The position numbers and the translations under genes were made by a program. A stretch of DNA of 64,000 nt from Burkholderiales bacterium (GTDB taxonomy: Bacteria > Pseudomonadota > Gammaproteobacteria > Burkholderiales > Burkholderiaceae_C), in contig JADJCH010000008.1 in assembly GCA_016703325.1 (NCBI GenBank), positions 1-64,000 on the forward strand. The letters run 5' to 3'. The notes below the pieces were generated by a model, which made no database searches, was not told where the DNA came from, and saw nothing but the letters and a program-made list of their open reading frames with translations. Below are positions 54,949 to 64,000 of the stretch, piece by piece. Within the stretch, counting starts at the first letter, position 1; every line of letters begins with the position of its first letter.

Positions 54949-56267
54949 GCTGGACTCCACGGTGGACAGCGCCACAAAGCGATCAGCCCGGCCGAGCTGG
55001 CCGTTGCGGGGCTGGACGGATTCGGCGAGACGCCTTCGCCGAAGCGGGCAAAGTCGTCCTGCGGCATGAAACGCAGCAGGCGCACACCCACTGCGGTGAC
55101 CAGGAAGGCCAGCCCCAGCCCACCCAGCGCCAGCAGCCACTCGGGCAGTCGGGGGGTGTAGGCATCCACCTGCCCGTCCATGAAGCTGCTGCGGGCCGTG
55201 TAGCCGGAGAAGATGTCCAGCGGCCAGGCCTGCCCGCCCACGATGAAGGCGTACAGGAAGGCGAATCCGCCCAGCACCACCAGCACCGCCGCCAGCACCG
55301 TGCCACGCACCCCCAGCGGCGAGGGAGCGAGCAGCAGCAGCAGCGGCCAGAGCGTGCCCAGCCCGACAAAACCCAGCCAGAACATCAGCGGGTAGACACC
55401 CCCATCGAGCAGCAGGAAGCGCTCGAAGCCGTGCAGCCGGGTCGCATAGAGCTGGGTGCCGTGGTAGACCAGCACCATGTAGGCTGCCGCGGCGACAAAG
55501 ATGCCCAGCAGCCGGGTCATGCGCCGCTGGATCGGTGCCGGCAGCGCCAGACCGTTCCAGGCGTACATGGCGGACTGCACGATCAGGAACACCGCCAGCC
55601 CCCAGGCGAAGGACAGCACGATGAACATCGGCGCCAGCAGCGCCGAGGCATAGGCCTGGCGCGCCACCAGGAAAGCGAAGATGGAACCGGTGCCGGTGGT
55701 CAGCACAAAACGCCAGATGAAGGCCGCCAGGCCGGCTGCGGGAGCGTAGCGGTTCATGCGCCGCTCCATCAGCGTCCACAGGTAGACCGCCACGATGGCG
55801 AACAGCCCGGAGTACAGGAACACGTTCCAGGCGAACACCGACTTGAAGTTGTAGTGCGTGGCCGCCACCACGATGCGGTCCGGCCGGCCCAGGTCCAGCA
55901 TCAGCACGAACAGCCCGCCGCCCAGCAGCGCCAGCGACAGCAGCCCGGACAGCGGCGCGCGTGCCTTGTAGACCGTCTGGCCGAACACCGACCCGACCGA
56001 GGCCACGTTGAGCACACCCGAAGCAGCCACGATCATGAAGATGGCAAACACATGCGGCAGTCCCCAGACGATCTGGTTGCTCATGCCGGTGACCGCGTGG
56101 CCATGTTCTTCCATGTAGTGCGCCGCGCCGAGTCCGACGGCCACCAGCAGCGCGCCGAAGGCCGCCACCCCCCAGAAGCGGCGCACCTCGGCAGCGGGCG
56201 ACGGCAGCGGCGGCAATGCCACAGGGCCGGCGTTGGTCGGGACAGCGGTTGCCGTGGTGGCTGTCAT
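54750..56267 (-). CDS. dsrP: DsrP, NrfD-family membrane subunit (run-on end)
   Basis: 505 residues in the open frame. Ten or so membrane helices match NrfD/DsrP: YMEEHGHAVTGMSNQIVWGLPHVFAIFMIVAASGVLNVAS near the start and YTARSSFMDGQVDAYTPRLPEWLLALGGLGLAFL near the end. The family end is around MPQDDFARFGEG (residue about 405). The frame then continues another 66 residues past the start of dsrN, with rarer codons (AGT, AGA, ACA). This looks like read-through of an overlapping gene or a lost stop by frameshift. DsrP passes electrons between the quinone pool and DsrJ/DsrO in the DsrMKJOP complex. Confidence 0.9.
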   Translation of the reverse strand: MTATTATAVPTNAGPVALPPLPSPAAEVRRFWGVAAFGALLVAVGLGAAHYMEEHGHAVTGMSNQIVWGLPHVFAIFMIVAASGVLNVASVGSVFGQTVYKARAPLSGLLSLALLGGGLFVLMLDLGRPDRIVVAATHYNFKSVFAWNVFLYSGLFAIVAVYLWTLMERRMNRYAPAAGLAAFIWRFVLTTGTGSIFAFLVARQAYASALLAPMFIVLSFAWGLAVFLIVQSAMYAWNGLALPAPIQRRMTRLLGIFVAAAAYMVLVYHGTQLYATRLHGFERFLLLDGGVYPLMFWLGFVGLGTLWPLLLLLAPSPLGVRGTVLAAVLVVLGGFAFLYAFIVGGQAWPLDIFSGYTARSSFMDGQVDAYTPRLPEWLLALGGLGLAFLVTAVGVRLLRFMPQDDFARFGEGVSPNPSSPATASSAGLIALWRCPPWSPACSIAPAGCCRPHTSPPARPRWPSAWPRPCVGPGAGCRPSRRDRTTSIRCGWRRPVGGPAGTSTRT

Positions 56268-56321
56268 ACCGCGCTCCTTGGAGTCATGGGACGGATCGGG
56301 GGTCGGGTTTGGGGGGCGGGC

Positions 56322-57086
56322 TCACAGGCCCTGGTAGCGCACGCCGGGGTCCAGCCCCAGGTCGGCACGCAGCTGCCGGGTGGCGAGTTCGCGCACGCGG
56401 CGGGCGATCTCGCTGTTCGCATCGTTGAGGTCGCCGAACAGGATGGCGCCGCGCCCGGCCGCAGCACAGGCTTCCACGCAGGCCGGCTGCCGGCCACGGT
56501 CGATTCGGTGCACGCACAGCGTGCAGCTCTCCACACAGCCCTGACCGCGAGGCACCTGAGGACGCTGGTTCGCGAGCGGCTCGTGCACGAAGGAGCGCGC
56601 CTTGTAGGGGCAGGCCATCATGCAGTAGCGGCAGCCGATGCAGCTGTGGCGATCGACCAGCACGATGCCGTCGGCGCGTTTGAACGAGGCGCCGGTGGGG
56701 CAGACGTCCACACAGGGTGGCTCGGCACAGTGCTGGCACATCATCGGCGCCGTGGTCTGCCGGCCGGTCTTCACCTCGGTCAACATCACCTTGCGGATCC
56801 ACTGCGGGCGCTGGCGATCCTCGATGGCCGAGTTCAGGCCGTTTTCGTCGCTGCAGGCCTGGACGCAGGCGTCGCAGCCGCTGTCGCACCTCGAGGTGTC
56901 GATCAGCAGGCCCCAGCGCACCTTCGGGCTGGCGGGTGCCCCGGCAGGACGGGCACCGGGCGCATCGGGCGCATCCGACGTCTTGGCCTGCGCCACCTCG
57001 ATCAGGCGGATGCCCGGCGCGATCGCCACGCCCAGCGCTGCGGCAGCGCTGCCGGCGATCCAGGCGCGGCGGTTGCTGCTGCTCAT
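56322..57086 (-). CDS. dsrO: DsrO, periplasmic iron-sulfur subunit of DsrMKJOP
   Basis: 254 residues. The Tat-like signal is SSNRRAWIAGSAAAALGVAIA. Cysteine clusters for four [4Fe-4S] centres are CDSGCDACVQACSDENG, CQHCAEPPCVDVCPTGAS, CIGCRYCMMACPYKAR, and CVESCTLCVHR plus CVEACAAAG. The protein hands electrons between DsrJ and DsrP on the periplasmic side. It overlaps dsrJ by 4 bp. Confidence 0.95.
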   Translation of the reverse strand: MSSSNRRAWIAGSAAAALGVAIAPGIRLIEVAQAKTSDAPDAPGARPAGAPASPKVRWGLLIDTSRCDSGCDACVQACSDENGLNSAIEDRQRPQWIRKVMLTEVKTGRQTTAPMMCQHCAEPPCVDVCPTGASFKRADGIVLVDRHSCIGCRYCMMACPYKARSFVHEPLANQRPQVPRGQGCVESCTLCVHRIDRGRQPACVEACAAAGRGAILFGDLNDANSEIARRVRELATRQLRADLGLDPGVRYQGL

Positions 57087-57574
57087 CGCCCCACCTCCGG
57101 TCGATTTGCTTCACGGCCCGCGGCGGCGGCGGCGGCGGTGACCGCGCCGCCCGCGTGAGGCCCCGGCCCCTCAGGCACCGCGGCATGGCACTGGAAGCAG
57201 TCCAGCTTCACCGCCGCCACCGTGTGGCAGCCCTGGCAGAAGGACTTTGAACCGCCCAGCACCGAACGCACCGGCGTCGCAGCACCGGCCACCGGCGTGG
57301 CATGGCAGTTCACACAGGCTTCCAGGCTGGCCTGTGCGCCGCGCACGCCCCCACGCACGGTGAGGTCGCGCTGGTGGCGCAGCAGGTCGGGGTGGCTGCG
57401 GCGGATCTCGTCGGGCGCGGCCACACAAGGCCCCTGGGCCTTGGCTGCGGTCAGGTCCAGCGGGGCGGCCACGGGCACCCCCGGGCGCAGCAGCCAGAAC
57501 AGTGCCAGCACCAGCAGCACCGCCAGCGCAGCGGCGCCCCAGCCGGCGGAGGATCGAGCGTTGGGCGTGTTCAC
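57083..57574 (-). CDS. dsrJ: DsrJ, triheme cytochrome c
   Basis: 163 residues. The N-terminal membrane anchor (AALAVLLVLALFWLLRP) is uncleaved. Three haem-binding motifs are CVNCH (87-91), CQGCH (113-117) and CFQCH (126-130). C50 in GPCVAAPDEI matches the unusual cysteine haem ligand of DsrJ in Allochromatium. The tail is Ala/Gly-rich (VTAAAAAAGREA). It acts in the periplasm as the DsrMKJOP cytochrome subunit. Confidence 0.95.
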   Translation of the reverse strand: MNTPNARSSAGWGAAALAVLLVLALFWLLRPGVPVAAPLDLTAAKAQGPCVAAPDEIRRSHPDLLRHQRDLTVRGGVRGAQASLEACVNCHATPVAGAATPVRSVLGGSKSFCQGCHTVAAVKLDCFQCHAAVPEGPGPHAGGAVTAAAAAAGREANRPEVGR

Positions 57575-57621
57575 AGCGTCAACCGCAGTCCGTTCACCTC
57601 GAGGAGGTCAGCCACGCTGCG

Positions 57622-59583
57622 TCACTCGCCCAGGCCCATCTGGATGTAGCCGGTGGGGCAGACATCGCGGCAGATGTGGCATCCGATGCACTTGTTGTAG
57701 TCGGTGGCCACATAGCGGCCCAGCGTGGCCTCCTTCTTCGGCACCCGGAACACGGCGGTCTGCGGGCAATAGACGACGCAGTTGTCGCACTCGAAGCACA
57801 TGCCGCAGCTCATGCAGCGTTTGGCCTCGGCCACCGCCTGCTGCTCGTTGAGTGCATCCAGCCGCTCCTCGAAGTTGCCCAGCGCGCTTTGCCGGTCCAG
57901 CGTGGTGACGTGGCGCTGCAGGCGCGGCGTGTAGCTGAAGTGGCCGAGGAAAAGCTCGTCGTGCGGGATGACGTAGCGATCGGAGCGATTCTCGAAGTTG
58001 TGGATCGCCACGTTGGCCCGGTCGGTGCCATGCATCGGCCCCTGCGCTTTGCTGAAACTCAGGCCCTTTTCGACCATCTTGCGCTTCAGGTCGAAGGCAT
58101 GGACGTCGATCTTGGGCCGCTTTTCAGGATCCTCGCCGGCCAGGAAACGGTCGATGCCGTCGGCCGCAATCGCACCGTGGCCGATCGCGGTGGTCAGCAG
58201 GTGCGGCCGGAGCACATCGCCACCGGCATAGACGCCCGGCTGGCCCTTGACCTGGTAGTTGCGGTCGGCGTCCACCGCACCACGCCCGGCGTTGAAGACC
58301 TCCAGCCCGGTGAAGTCCACCGCCTGGCCGATCGCGGAGACGATCAGGTCGGCCTCGATGTCTTCCTCGCTGCCTTCAATCAGCTTGATCTCCAGCTTCG
58401 CGCCGACCATCTTCGCCTCGCAGCGCGCCACCCGCAGCGCGGTGGCGCGGCCATCGGCCCCGCGCAGCAGTGCCACCGGCACCAGCCCGCCGCGGATCGC
58501 GATGCCCTCGGCCTGCGCCTGCTCGATCTCATGGCGGTTGGCCTGCATCTTGTCGACACCAAACACCGAGGTCAGCGTCACCTCGCAGCCCTGCTTGGCC
58601 GACACCTCGGCCACATCGTGGGCCACCCGGCCGCCGAACACCGCGTCGAAGTCGGTCGGGTTGCTGCGCTCGATGTGCCCCAGCCGGCGCGCCACCGTGG
58701 CCACGTCGATCGAGGTGTCGCCGCCGCCCACCACCACCACACGTTTGCCCACGTGCTGCAGGCGGCCGTCGTTGAAGGCCTTCAGGAAGGCGGTGGCCGT
58801 GACCACGTTGGGTGCATCGCCGCCGCCTGCGCTGTCGGGAATCGGCAGCGCCCGGCCGGCCTGGGCGCCCAGGCCGAGAAAGACCGCGTCGAATTCGGCG
58901 CGGATCTGCTCCATCGTCACGTCGCTGCCGACGCGCTGGCCCAGGCGGGTCATGACCCCCAGGTCGAGGATGCGCTGGATCTCGGCGTCGAGCACGTCAC
59001 GTGGTGTGCGAAAACCCGGGATGCCGTAACGCATCATGCCGCCCAGCTGCGGGTGTTCGTCAAAGATCGTGACGCTGTGGCCCTTGAGCGCCAGCTGGTA
59101 GGCGCAGGACAGCCCGGCCGGCCCGCCGCCGATCACCGCCACCGCCTTGCCGCTGCGCCCGGTGGGCGCCGCAAAACCCAGGCCGTTGGCGATGGCGTAC
59201 TCGCCCAGGAAGTGCTCCACCGCGTTGATGCCGACGTGGTCCTCCACCTCGTTGCGGTTGCAGCCCTTTTCGCAGGGCGCCGGGCAGACCCGCCCCATCA
59301 CCGACGGGAAGGGGTTGGCCTGCGTCAGGCGCCGCCAGGCGTACTCGGGCCAGGGTTGGCCGGCCGGCGGCTTCTCGGTGCCGCGGGTCACGGCCAGCCA
59401 GCCACGGATGTCCTCGCCCGACGGGCAGCTGCCCTGGCAGGGCGGGGTGGACTGGATGTAGGTCGGGCACTTGTGGGTGTGGCTGGCCTGGAAGATCTGC
59501 TCGCGCCAGGAGTGCGGCTGGCTGTCGCCGTCCTTGTAGCGACGAAAGTTCAGCGCCGTGTCGGTGGAAGGGGAATCGGACAT
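57622..59583 (-). CDS. dsrL: DsrL, NAD(P)H-linked iron-sulfur flavoprotein
   Basis: 653 residues, standard length. The N-terminal cluster region is PPCQGSCPSGEDIRGWLAVTRG and CPAPCEKGCNRNEV; the FAD domain is AVAVIGGGPAGLSCAYQLALKGHSVTIF; the NAD(P) domain is KRVVVVGGGDTSIDVATVARRLG. Two C-terminal ferredoxin motifs are CMSCGMCFECDNCVVYCPQTA and CIGCHICRDVCPTGY. DsrL is specific to sulfur oxidation through reverse DsrAB, taking its electrons to NAD(P)+. Its presence shows the operon is of the oxidative type. Confidence 0.96.
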   Translation of the reverse strand: MSDSPSTDTALNFRRYKDGDSQPHSWREQIFQASHTHKCPTYIQSTPPCQGSCPSGEDIRGWLAVTRGTEKPPAGQPWPEYAWRRLTQANPFPSVMGRVCPAPCEKGCNRNEVEDHVGINAVEHFLGEYAIANGLGFAAPTGRSGKAVAVIGGGPAGLSCAYQLALKGHSVTIFDEHPQLGGMMRYGIPGFRTPRDVLDAEIQRILDLGVMTRLGQRVGSDVTMEQIRAEFDAVFLGLGAQAGRALPIPDSAGGGDAPNVVTATAFLKAFNDGRLQHVGKRVVVVGGGDTSIDVATVARRLGHIERSNPTDFDAVFGGRVAHDVAEVSAKQGCEVTLTSVFGVDKMQANRHEIEQAQAEGIAIRGGLVPVALLRGADGRATALRVARCEAKMVGAKLEIKLIEGSEEDIEADLIVSAIGQAVDFTGLEVFNAGRGAVDADRNYQVKGQPGVYAGGDVLRPHLLTTAIGHGAIAADGIDRFLAGEDPEKRPKIDVHAFDLKRKMVEKGLSFSKAQGPMHGTDRANVAIHNFENRSDRYVIPHDELFLGHFSYTPRLQRHVTTLDRQSALGNFEERLDALNEQQAVAEAKRCMSCGMCFECDNCVVYCPQTAVFRVPKKEATLGRYVATDYNKCIGCHICRDVCPTGYIQMGLGE

Positions 59584-59625
59584 CGCTTGTCTCCGGCGAA
59601 TCTCTTGTTTCTGGCAGGTGTCTGG

Positions 59626-61227
<1,602 letters not shown>

Positions 61228-61233
61228 CGCGCT

Positions 61234-61962
61234 TCAGCCTTTCGTCACGTCCAGGCCCACCGCCCAGGCGGCCTGGTGGCGCCGCTCGCGCGGGTCGTCG
61301 ACCTGGTTGCGGGTGGGCGAGAAGAACAGCCCCGGCGCATGCATCAGTTTGCTGAAGGGAAAGATCAGCATCAGCAGCGCCACCAGCGACAGGTGCACGA
61401 TCAGCGGGCCATCGGCCGGCAGCGGCAGCACCTGCAGGTGCATCAGCCCGATGAAGAAGCGCTTGACCGCCAGCACGTCGGTGTGGAACACGAACTTCAT
61501 CGCCAGGCCCGACGCCGCAATCAGCAACAGCAGCGCCAGCATCAGGTGGTCCGACGGCGTCGAGATCCAGCGGATTCGCTGCACCGCCCAGCGGCGCAGC
61601 CAGAGCCCCGCCAGGCCGGCGGCCATCAGCAGCCCACCGAGAATGCCCAGGGGCTGCATCCAGGCCACCAGGCCCCACACCGGCTCGGTGAAGTAACGCA
61701 GGTGACGCATCAACACCAGCGCCAGCCCGAGGTGGAACACCCAGCCGCAGGCCCAGAGCCAGAGGTTGGCGCGGAACAGGCTCTCGAAGAACACCAGCTC
61801 GCGCGCCAGCCGCAGCGCCACCCCGCCGGAGGTGGTGGGTGCCGGCGTGGTGGGGATCTTCAGCGGCGCGGGCACCTGCCACCAGCACCACAGGCGCGCC
61901 GCCACCCCGGCCACCAGCACCGCGGTGGCGAAATAGAACAGGGCGGCGAAGGCGTGGCTCAC
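61234..61962 (-). CDS. dsrM: DsrM, membrane cytochrome b subunit of DsrMKJOP
   Basis: 242 residues. It has about six membrane helices in the NarI-like fold. Conserved His candidates are in VFHLGLALVLMRHLRYF and LIVHLSLVALLMLIFPFSKLMHAPG, the haem b ligand helices. It takes up or delivers quinone electrons for DsrK. It overlaps nothing and lies 6 bp after the dsrK start codon region. Confidence 0.93.
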   Translation of the reverse strand: MSHAFAALFYFATAVLVAGVAARLWCWWQVPAPLKIPTTPAPTTSGGVALRLARELVFFESLFRANLWLWACGWVFHLGLALVLMRHLRYFTEPVWGLVAWMQPLGILGGLLMAAGLAGLWLRRWAVQRIRWISTPSDHLMLALLLLIAASGLAMKFVFHTDVLAVKRFFIGLMHLQVLPLPADGPLIVHLSLVALLMLIFPFSKLMHAPGLFFSPTRNQVDDPRERRHQAAWAVGLDVTKG

Positions 61963-61998
61963 GGCAGCGAACGTTCAGGCACTCAGACGCTCTGCCGC

Positions 61999-62334
61999 TC
62001 AGACGCAGCCGGTCGGCTTGGGCAGGCCGGCGATCTTGCAGGCCTGCTTGGCCGGGCCGTAGGGGAACAGCTCGTACAGGTACTGGCTGTTGCCCTTCTC
62101 CGGGCCGAGCTGCTTGCCGATGGCCTTGGTGAGCACACGCACCGCCGGGGCGATCTGGTACTCGTCGTAGTAGCCGCGCAGGAAGTTGACCACCTCCCAG
62201 TGGCTGTCGGTCATCTCGATGTTTTCGGTGCCGGCGATGTAGTTGCCGACGTCCGGGTTCCACTCGGCGAGATTGATGAGGTAACCCTCCTCGTCGGTTT
62301 CGTAGCTCTTGCCGTTGACTTCGATGGTGCTCAC
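61999..62334 (-). CDS. dsrC: DsrC, sulfur carrier/substrate of DsrAB
   Basis: 111 residues. The C-terminal arm PAKQACKIAGLPKPTGCV has both cysteines: C110 (penultimate) and C99, 11 residues apart, as needed for the trisulfide cycle. The central WEVVNFLRGYYDEYQIAPAVRVLTKAIGKQLGPEKG is typical. It carries sulfur from DsrEFH to DsrAB and presents the oxidised product to DsrK. Confidence 0.97.
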   Translation of the reverse strand: MSTIEVNGKSYETDEEGYLINLAEWNPDVGNYIAGTENIEMTDSHWEVVNFLRGYYDEYQIAPAVRVLTKAIGKQLGPEKGNSQYLYELFPYGPAKQACKIAGLPKPTGCV

Positions 62335-62385
62335 TGCGATCTCCTTGTCTCTTCGGTTCAGGGTGATTCAGGGGCCGACCCGGCG

Positions 62386-62697
62386 TCAGAGCCAGGACTG
62401 GTTGTTGGGGTGCGCGGCCACCAGCTCGACAAAGCCGGCGTAGTCCACCGTCTGCACCCCATCGAGCACCCTGTCGGCCACGCCGCGGGCCTCCAGGTCG
62501 GGCCTCAGGGCGTAGACCTTGCACGTCGCCATGGCCTGGGCGACCCGGGCCGCCGCTGCGTTGCCGCGGGTGACGGCGTAGACGGCGTCCTCGATCAGCA
62601 GCAGGGCGTCCTCGTGGGCACCGGCGGCGGTCATCAGGCGCAGGCAGCTGTCCAGCGCATTGCGCTCCAGCGGGGACTTGTTGACGATGTTCAGCAT
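62386..62697 (-). CDS. dsrH: DsrH (TusB-like) sulfur relay subunit
   Basis: 103 residues. It begins MLNIVNKSPLERNALDSCLRLM; C18 corresponds to the conserved DsrH cysteine. LLIEDAVYAVTRG and YALRPDLEARGV follow. It forms the DsrE2F2H2 hexamer with the next two genes and delivers persulfide to DsrC in the cytoplasm. Confidence 0.95.
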   Translation of the reverse strand: MLNIVNKSPLERNALDSCLRLMTAAGAHEDALLLIEDAVYAVTRGNAAAARVAQAMATCKVYALRPDLEARGVADRVLDGVQTVDYAGFVELVAAHPNNQSWL

Positions 62698-62721
62698 GGC
62701 GGTGTGTCCTCGCGGGGGTCG

Positions 62722-63078
62722 TCAGAAGCTCAGGACCACGTCCTGCTCGCGCATCAGGGCCGCCATCTCGGCAGCACCCAGCAGCGTGACATCCACCAGC
62801 AGATCGTCCTCGGTCAGGCCGCGGGCCTGCATCGACTCGCGCTCCACATAGAGCTTCTCGATGTCGTAGCCGTCCAGCGCCCGGTAGGTGGGCGAGAAGT
62901 TCTTGGTCTCGATGCCCTTGGTGACCTGCTGCTTCTTGAGCTGGTAGACACCGTCGTCGGCGAAAACCAGCGACACGTCCTGGTCGAAGGCCGCGGTGAT
63001 CAACACCACCTCCAGCGACTCCAGCGCGTAGACCGTGCCGTGCGGGGCCTTGCGGTTGACGAACATGAACTTCTTCAT
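62722..63078 (-). CDS. dsrF: DsrF (TusC-like) sulfur relay subunit
   Basis: 118 residues. KKFMFVNRKAPHGTVYALESLEVVLITAAFDQDVSLVFADDGVYQL matches DsrF. No conserved cysteine is seen, as in the Allochromatium protein, where DsrE carries the active one. It is the middle subunit of DsrEFH. Confidence 0.95.
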   Translation of the reverse strand: MKKFMFVNRKAPHGTVYALESLEVVLITAAFDQDVSLVFADDGVYQLKKQQVTKGIETKNFSPTYRALDGYDIEKLYVERESMQARGLTEDDLLVDVTLLGAAEMAALMREQDVVLSF

Positions 63079-63093
63079 CTCTGCTCCCGATGC

Positions 63094-63453
63094 TCAGTCA
63101 CCGAAGGTGACGACGCGGTCGGCCTGGATGCCGATCTCGACCAGCTGGCCCAGCCCGGAGATGCGGAAACCCGCGGCCAGGTTCTCGTCCTTGATGCCGC
63201 GGCGCAGCGCCGCGGCCACGCAGACCACCAGGTCCACGCCGTGCTGCTCGGCCAGCTTCGACCAGCGCAGGACGATGTTGCGATCGTCCTGCGGCGGCTC
63301 GGTCAGGCGGGTCGAGTTGTTCACCCCGTCGTGGTAGAAAAACACACGCGAGACGGTGTGCCCCTGTGCAATGGCCGCGGCGCAGAACTGGTAGGCGCTG
63401 TCGCTGGCCTGGTGCTGGTAGGGACCTTCGTTGACAAGGATGCCGAACTTCAT
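63094..63453 (-). CDS. dsrE: DsrE (TusD-like) sulfur relay subunit
   Basis: 119 residues. KFGILVNEGPYQHQASDSAYQFCAAAIAQGHTVSRVFFYHDGVNNSTRL is typical of DsrE, and C78 (VDLVVCVAAALRRG) is the essential persulfide cysteine known from Allochromatium. It receives sulfane sulfur from the rhodanese/TusA route and passes it to DsrC. Confidence 0.96.
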   Translation of the reverse strand: MKFGILVNEGPYQHQASDSAYQFCAAAIAQGHTVSRVFFYHDGVNNSTRLTEPPQDDRNIVLRWSKLAEQHGVDLVVCVAAALRRGIKDENLAAGFRISGLGQLVEIGIQADRVVTFGD

Positions 63454-63477
63454 CGTGGTGTCCCGGTGGGGCCGGCC

Positions 63478-64000
63478 TCAGAACCTGATGTGGGTGGAGG
63501 CGTTGAGGTTGACGCGCGCGCCGCGCCAGTCGTCGATCAGGTACTTGGTGAAGGTCAGCCCGGTCTTCTCGAAGAAGCGCGGCCAGCCGATGCGCTCGAT
63601 CCAGTCGGCCATGCGCTCCCAGGAGCGGGCGTCCTCCTTGTAGGTGTAAAGGATCTTGCGCACCACCTCCGACACCTCCGGCCAGCGCGGCGGGTTGTTG
63701 GGCAGACCGGACACCACCATCTTCATGAAGGTCGGCTTGCCGCGGGCGTTGCTGTTCTTGCCGCCCACCCAGATCGCCAGCTTGCTGTGCTCCGGGTCGT
63801 TGATCTGCATCGGCGGGCAGGGCGGGTAGCAGGCACCGCAGCAGATGCACTTGGCCTCGTCCACCTCCAGCGAGGGTTTGCCGTTGACCAGCGCCGGGCG
63901 GATCGCCGCCACCGGGCAGCGCGCCACCACCGAGGGGCGCTCGCAGACGTTGGCCACCAGGTCGTGGTTGATCTTGGGCGGCTTGGTGTGCTGCACGATG
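63478..64000 (-). CDS. dsrB: DsrB, beta subunit of reverse dissimilatory sulfite reductase (C-terminal half only)
   Basis: About 174 residues are visible; the gene starts beyond the right edge (typical length about 355). The ferredoxin insert CICCGACYPPCPPMQINDPE and the ending IDDWRGARVNLNASTHIRF are characteristic DsrB features. With DsrA it forms the siroheme enzyme that oxidises DsrC-bound persulfide to sulfite. The neighbouring dsrL shows it works in the oxidative direction. The 24 bp before dsrE suggest one transcript. Confidence 0.95.
   Translation of the reverse strand, partial: IVQHTKPPKINHDLVANVCERPSVVARCPVAAIRPALVNGKPSLEVDEAKCICCGACYPPCPPMQINDPEHSKLAIWVGGKNSNARGKPTFMKMVVSGLPNNPPRWPEVSEVVRKILYTYKEDARSWERMADWIERIGWPRFFEKTGLTFTKYLIDDWRGARVNLNASTHIRF

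Noticed and set aside
54949..55779. Extended start for DsrN giving 818 residues
   Set aside because: The extension is antisense-free but lies in the alternate frame of dsrP; the family starts at MFHRSGW.

Overview
The window is a high-GC chromosome segment from a sulfur-oxidising betaproteobacterium, most likely order Burkholderiales. A Sphaerotilus/Leptothrix-like organism would fit, but that is inference. The evidence is a reverse-type dsr operon carrying dsrL, soeABC, tusA and dsrE2, two unrelated phasins (polyhydroxyalkanoate granules), a coniferyl-aldehyde dehydrogenase operon, and a Burkholderiales-style CCCCC-TTGA-GGGGG intergenic repeat.

Layout. 1-3046 (minus) is the N-terminal 1015 residues of a giant repeat protein that runs off the left edge. 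It is made of octapeptides (consensus TTxQVxAL), grouped in a 408-bp (17 octads, 136 residues) higher-order repeat. Divergent from it (3362-6199) is a TPR/O-GlcNAc-transferase-like glycosyltransferase. Next come tRNA-Thr(CGT), a broken ECF sigma factor and a MATE exporter. 8.4-12.5 kb (minus) holds a VOC protein, a TPR protein, a TetR regulator, a patatin and a PhaF/PhaI-type phasin.

12.8-20.5 kb is a disturbed accessory region. A group II intron (14431-16390) separates the 5' part of a flavin dehydrogenase gene from the 3' part of a thiamine-pyrophosphate enzyme gene. The dehydrogenase 3' end is a corrupted G-rich tract. After that come an orphan antitoxin, a degenerate copy of the TPP-enzyme 3' end, and a lower-GC HipA-like kinase/DUF3037 pair.

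20.7-37.8 kb is metabolic: a lipase, a GMC oxidoreductase/Tat protein/aldehyde dehydrogenase operon, a membrane AraC regulator, an acetaldehyde dehydrogenase with DUF779 and a divergent AcoR-like regulator, phasin PhaP, two GT4 glycosyltransferases and an S24-like protein.

38.0-64.0 kb is a sulfur-oxidation island. tusA-dsrE2-fadL-like porin-yeeE lie on plus. An AAA/DUF4143 ATPase gene follows, preceded by a perfect palindrome. soeABC-tauE-DUF1634-usp-(CMD-Rieske) lie on minus, then a NarX/NarL-like two-component system on plus, then dsrB-E-F-H-C-M-K-L-J-O-P-N-R on minus. dsrA and most of dsrB lie beyond the right edge. Persulfide would be relayed through TusA/DsrE2/DsrEFH to DsrC, oxidised by DsrAB with DsrMKJOP and DsrL, and the sulfite would be oxidised by SoeABC or exported by TauE/SafE. 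The kinase between soe and dsr carries a cysteine cluster and is a plausible redox or sulfur sensor for both operons.
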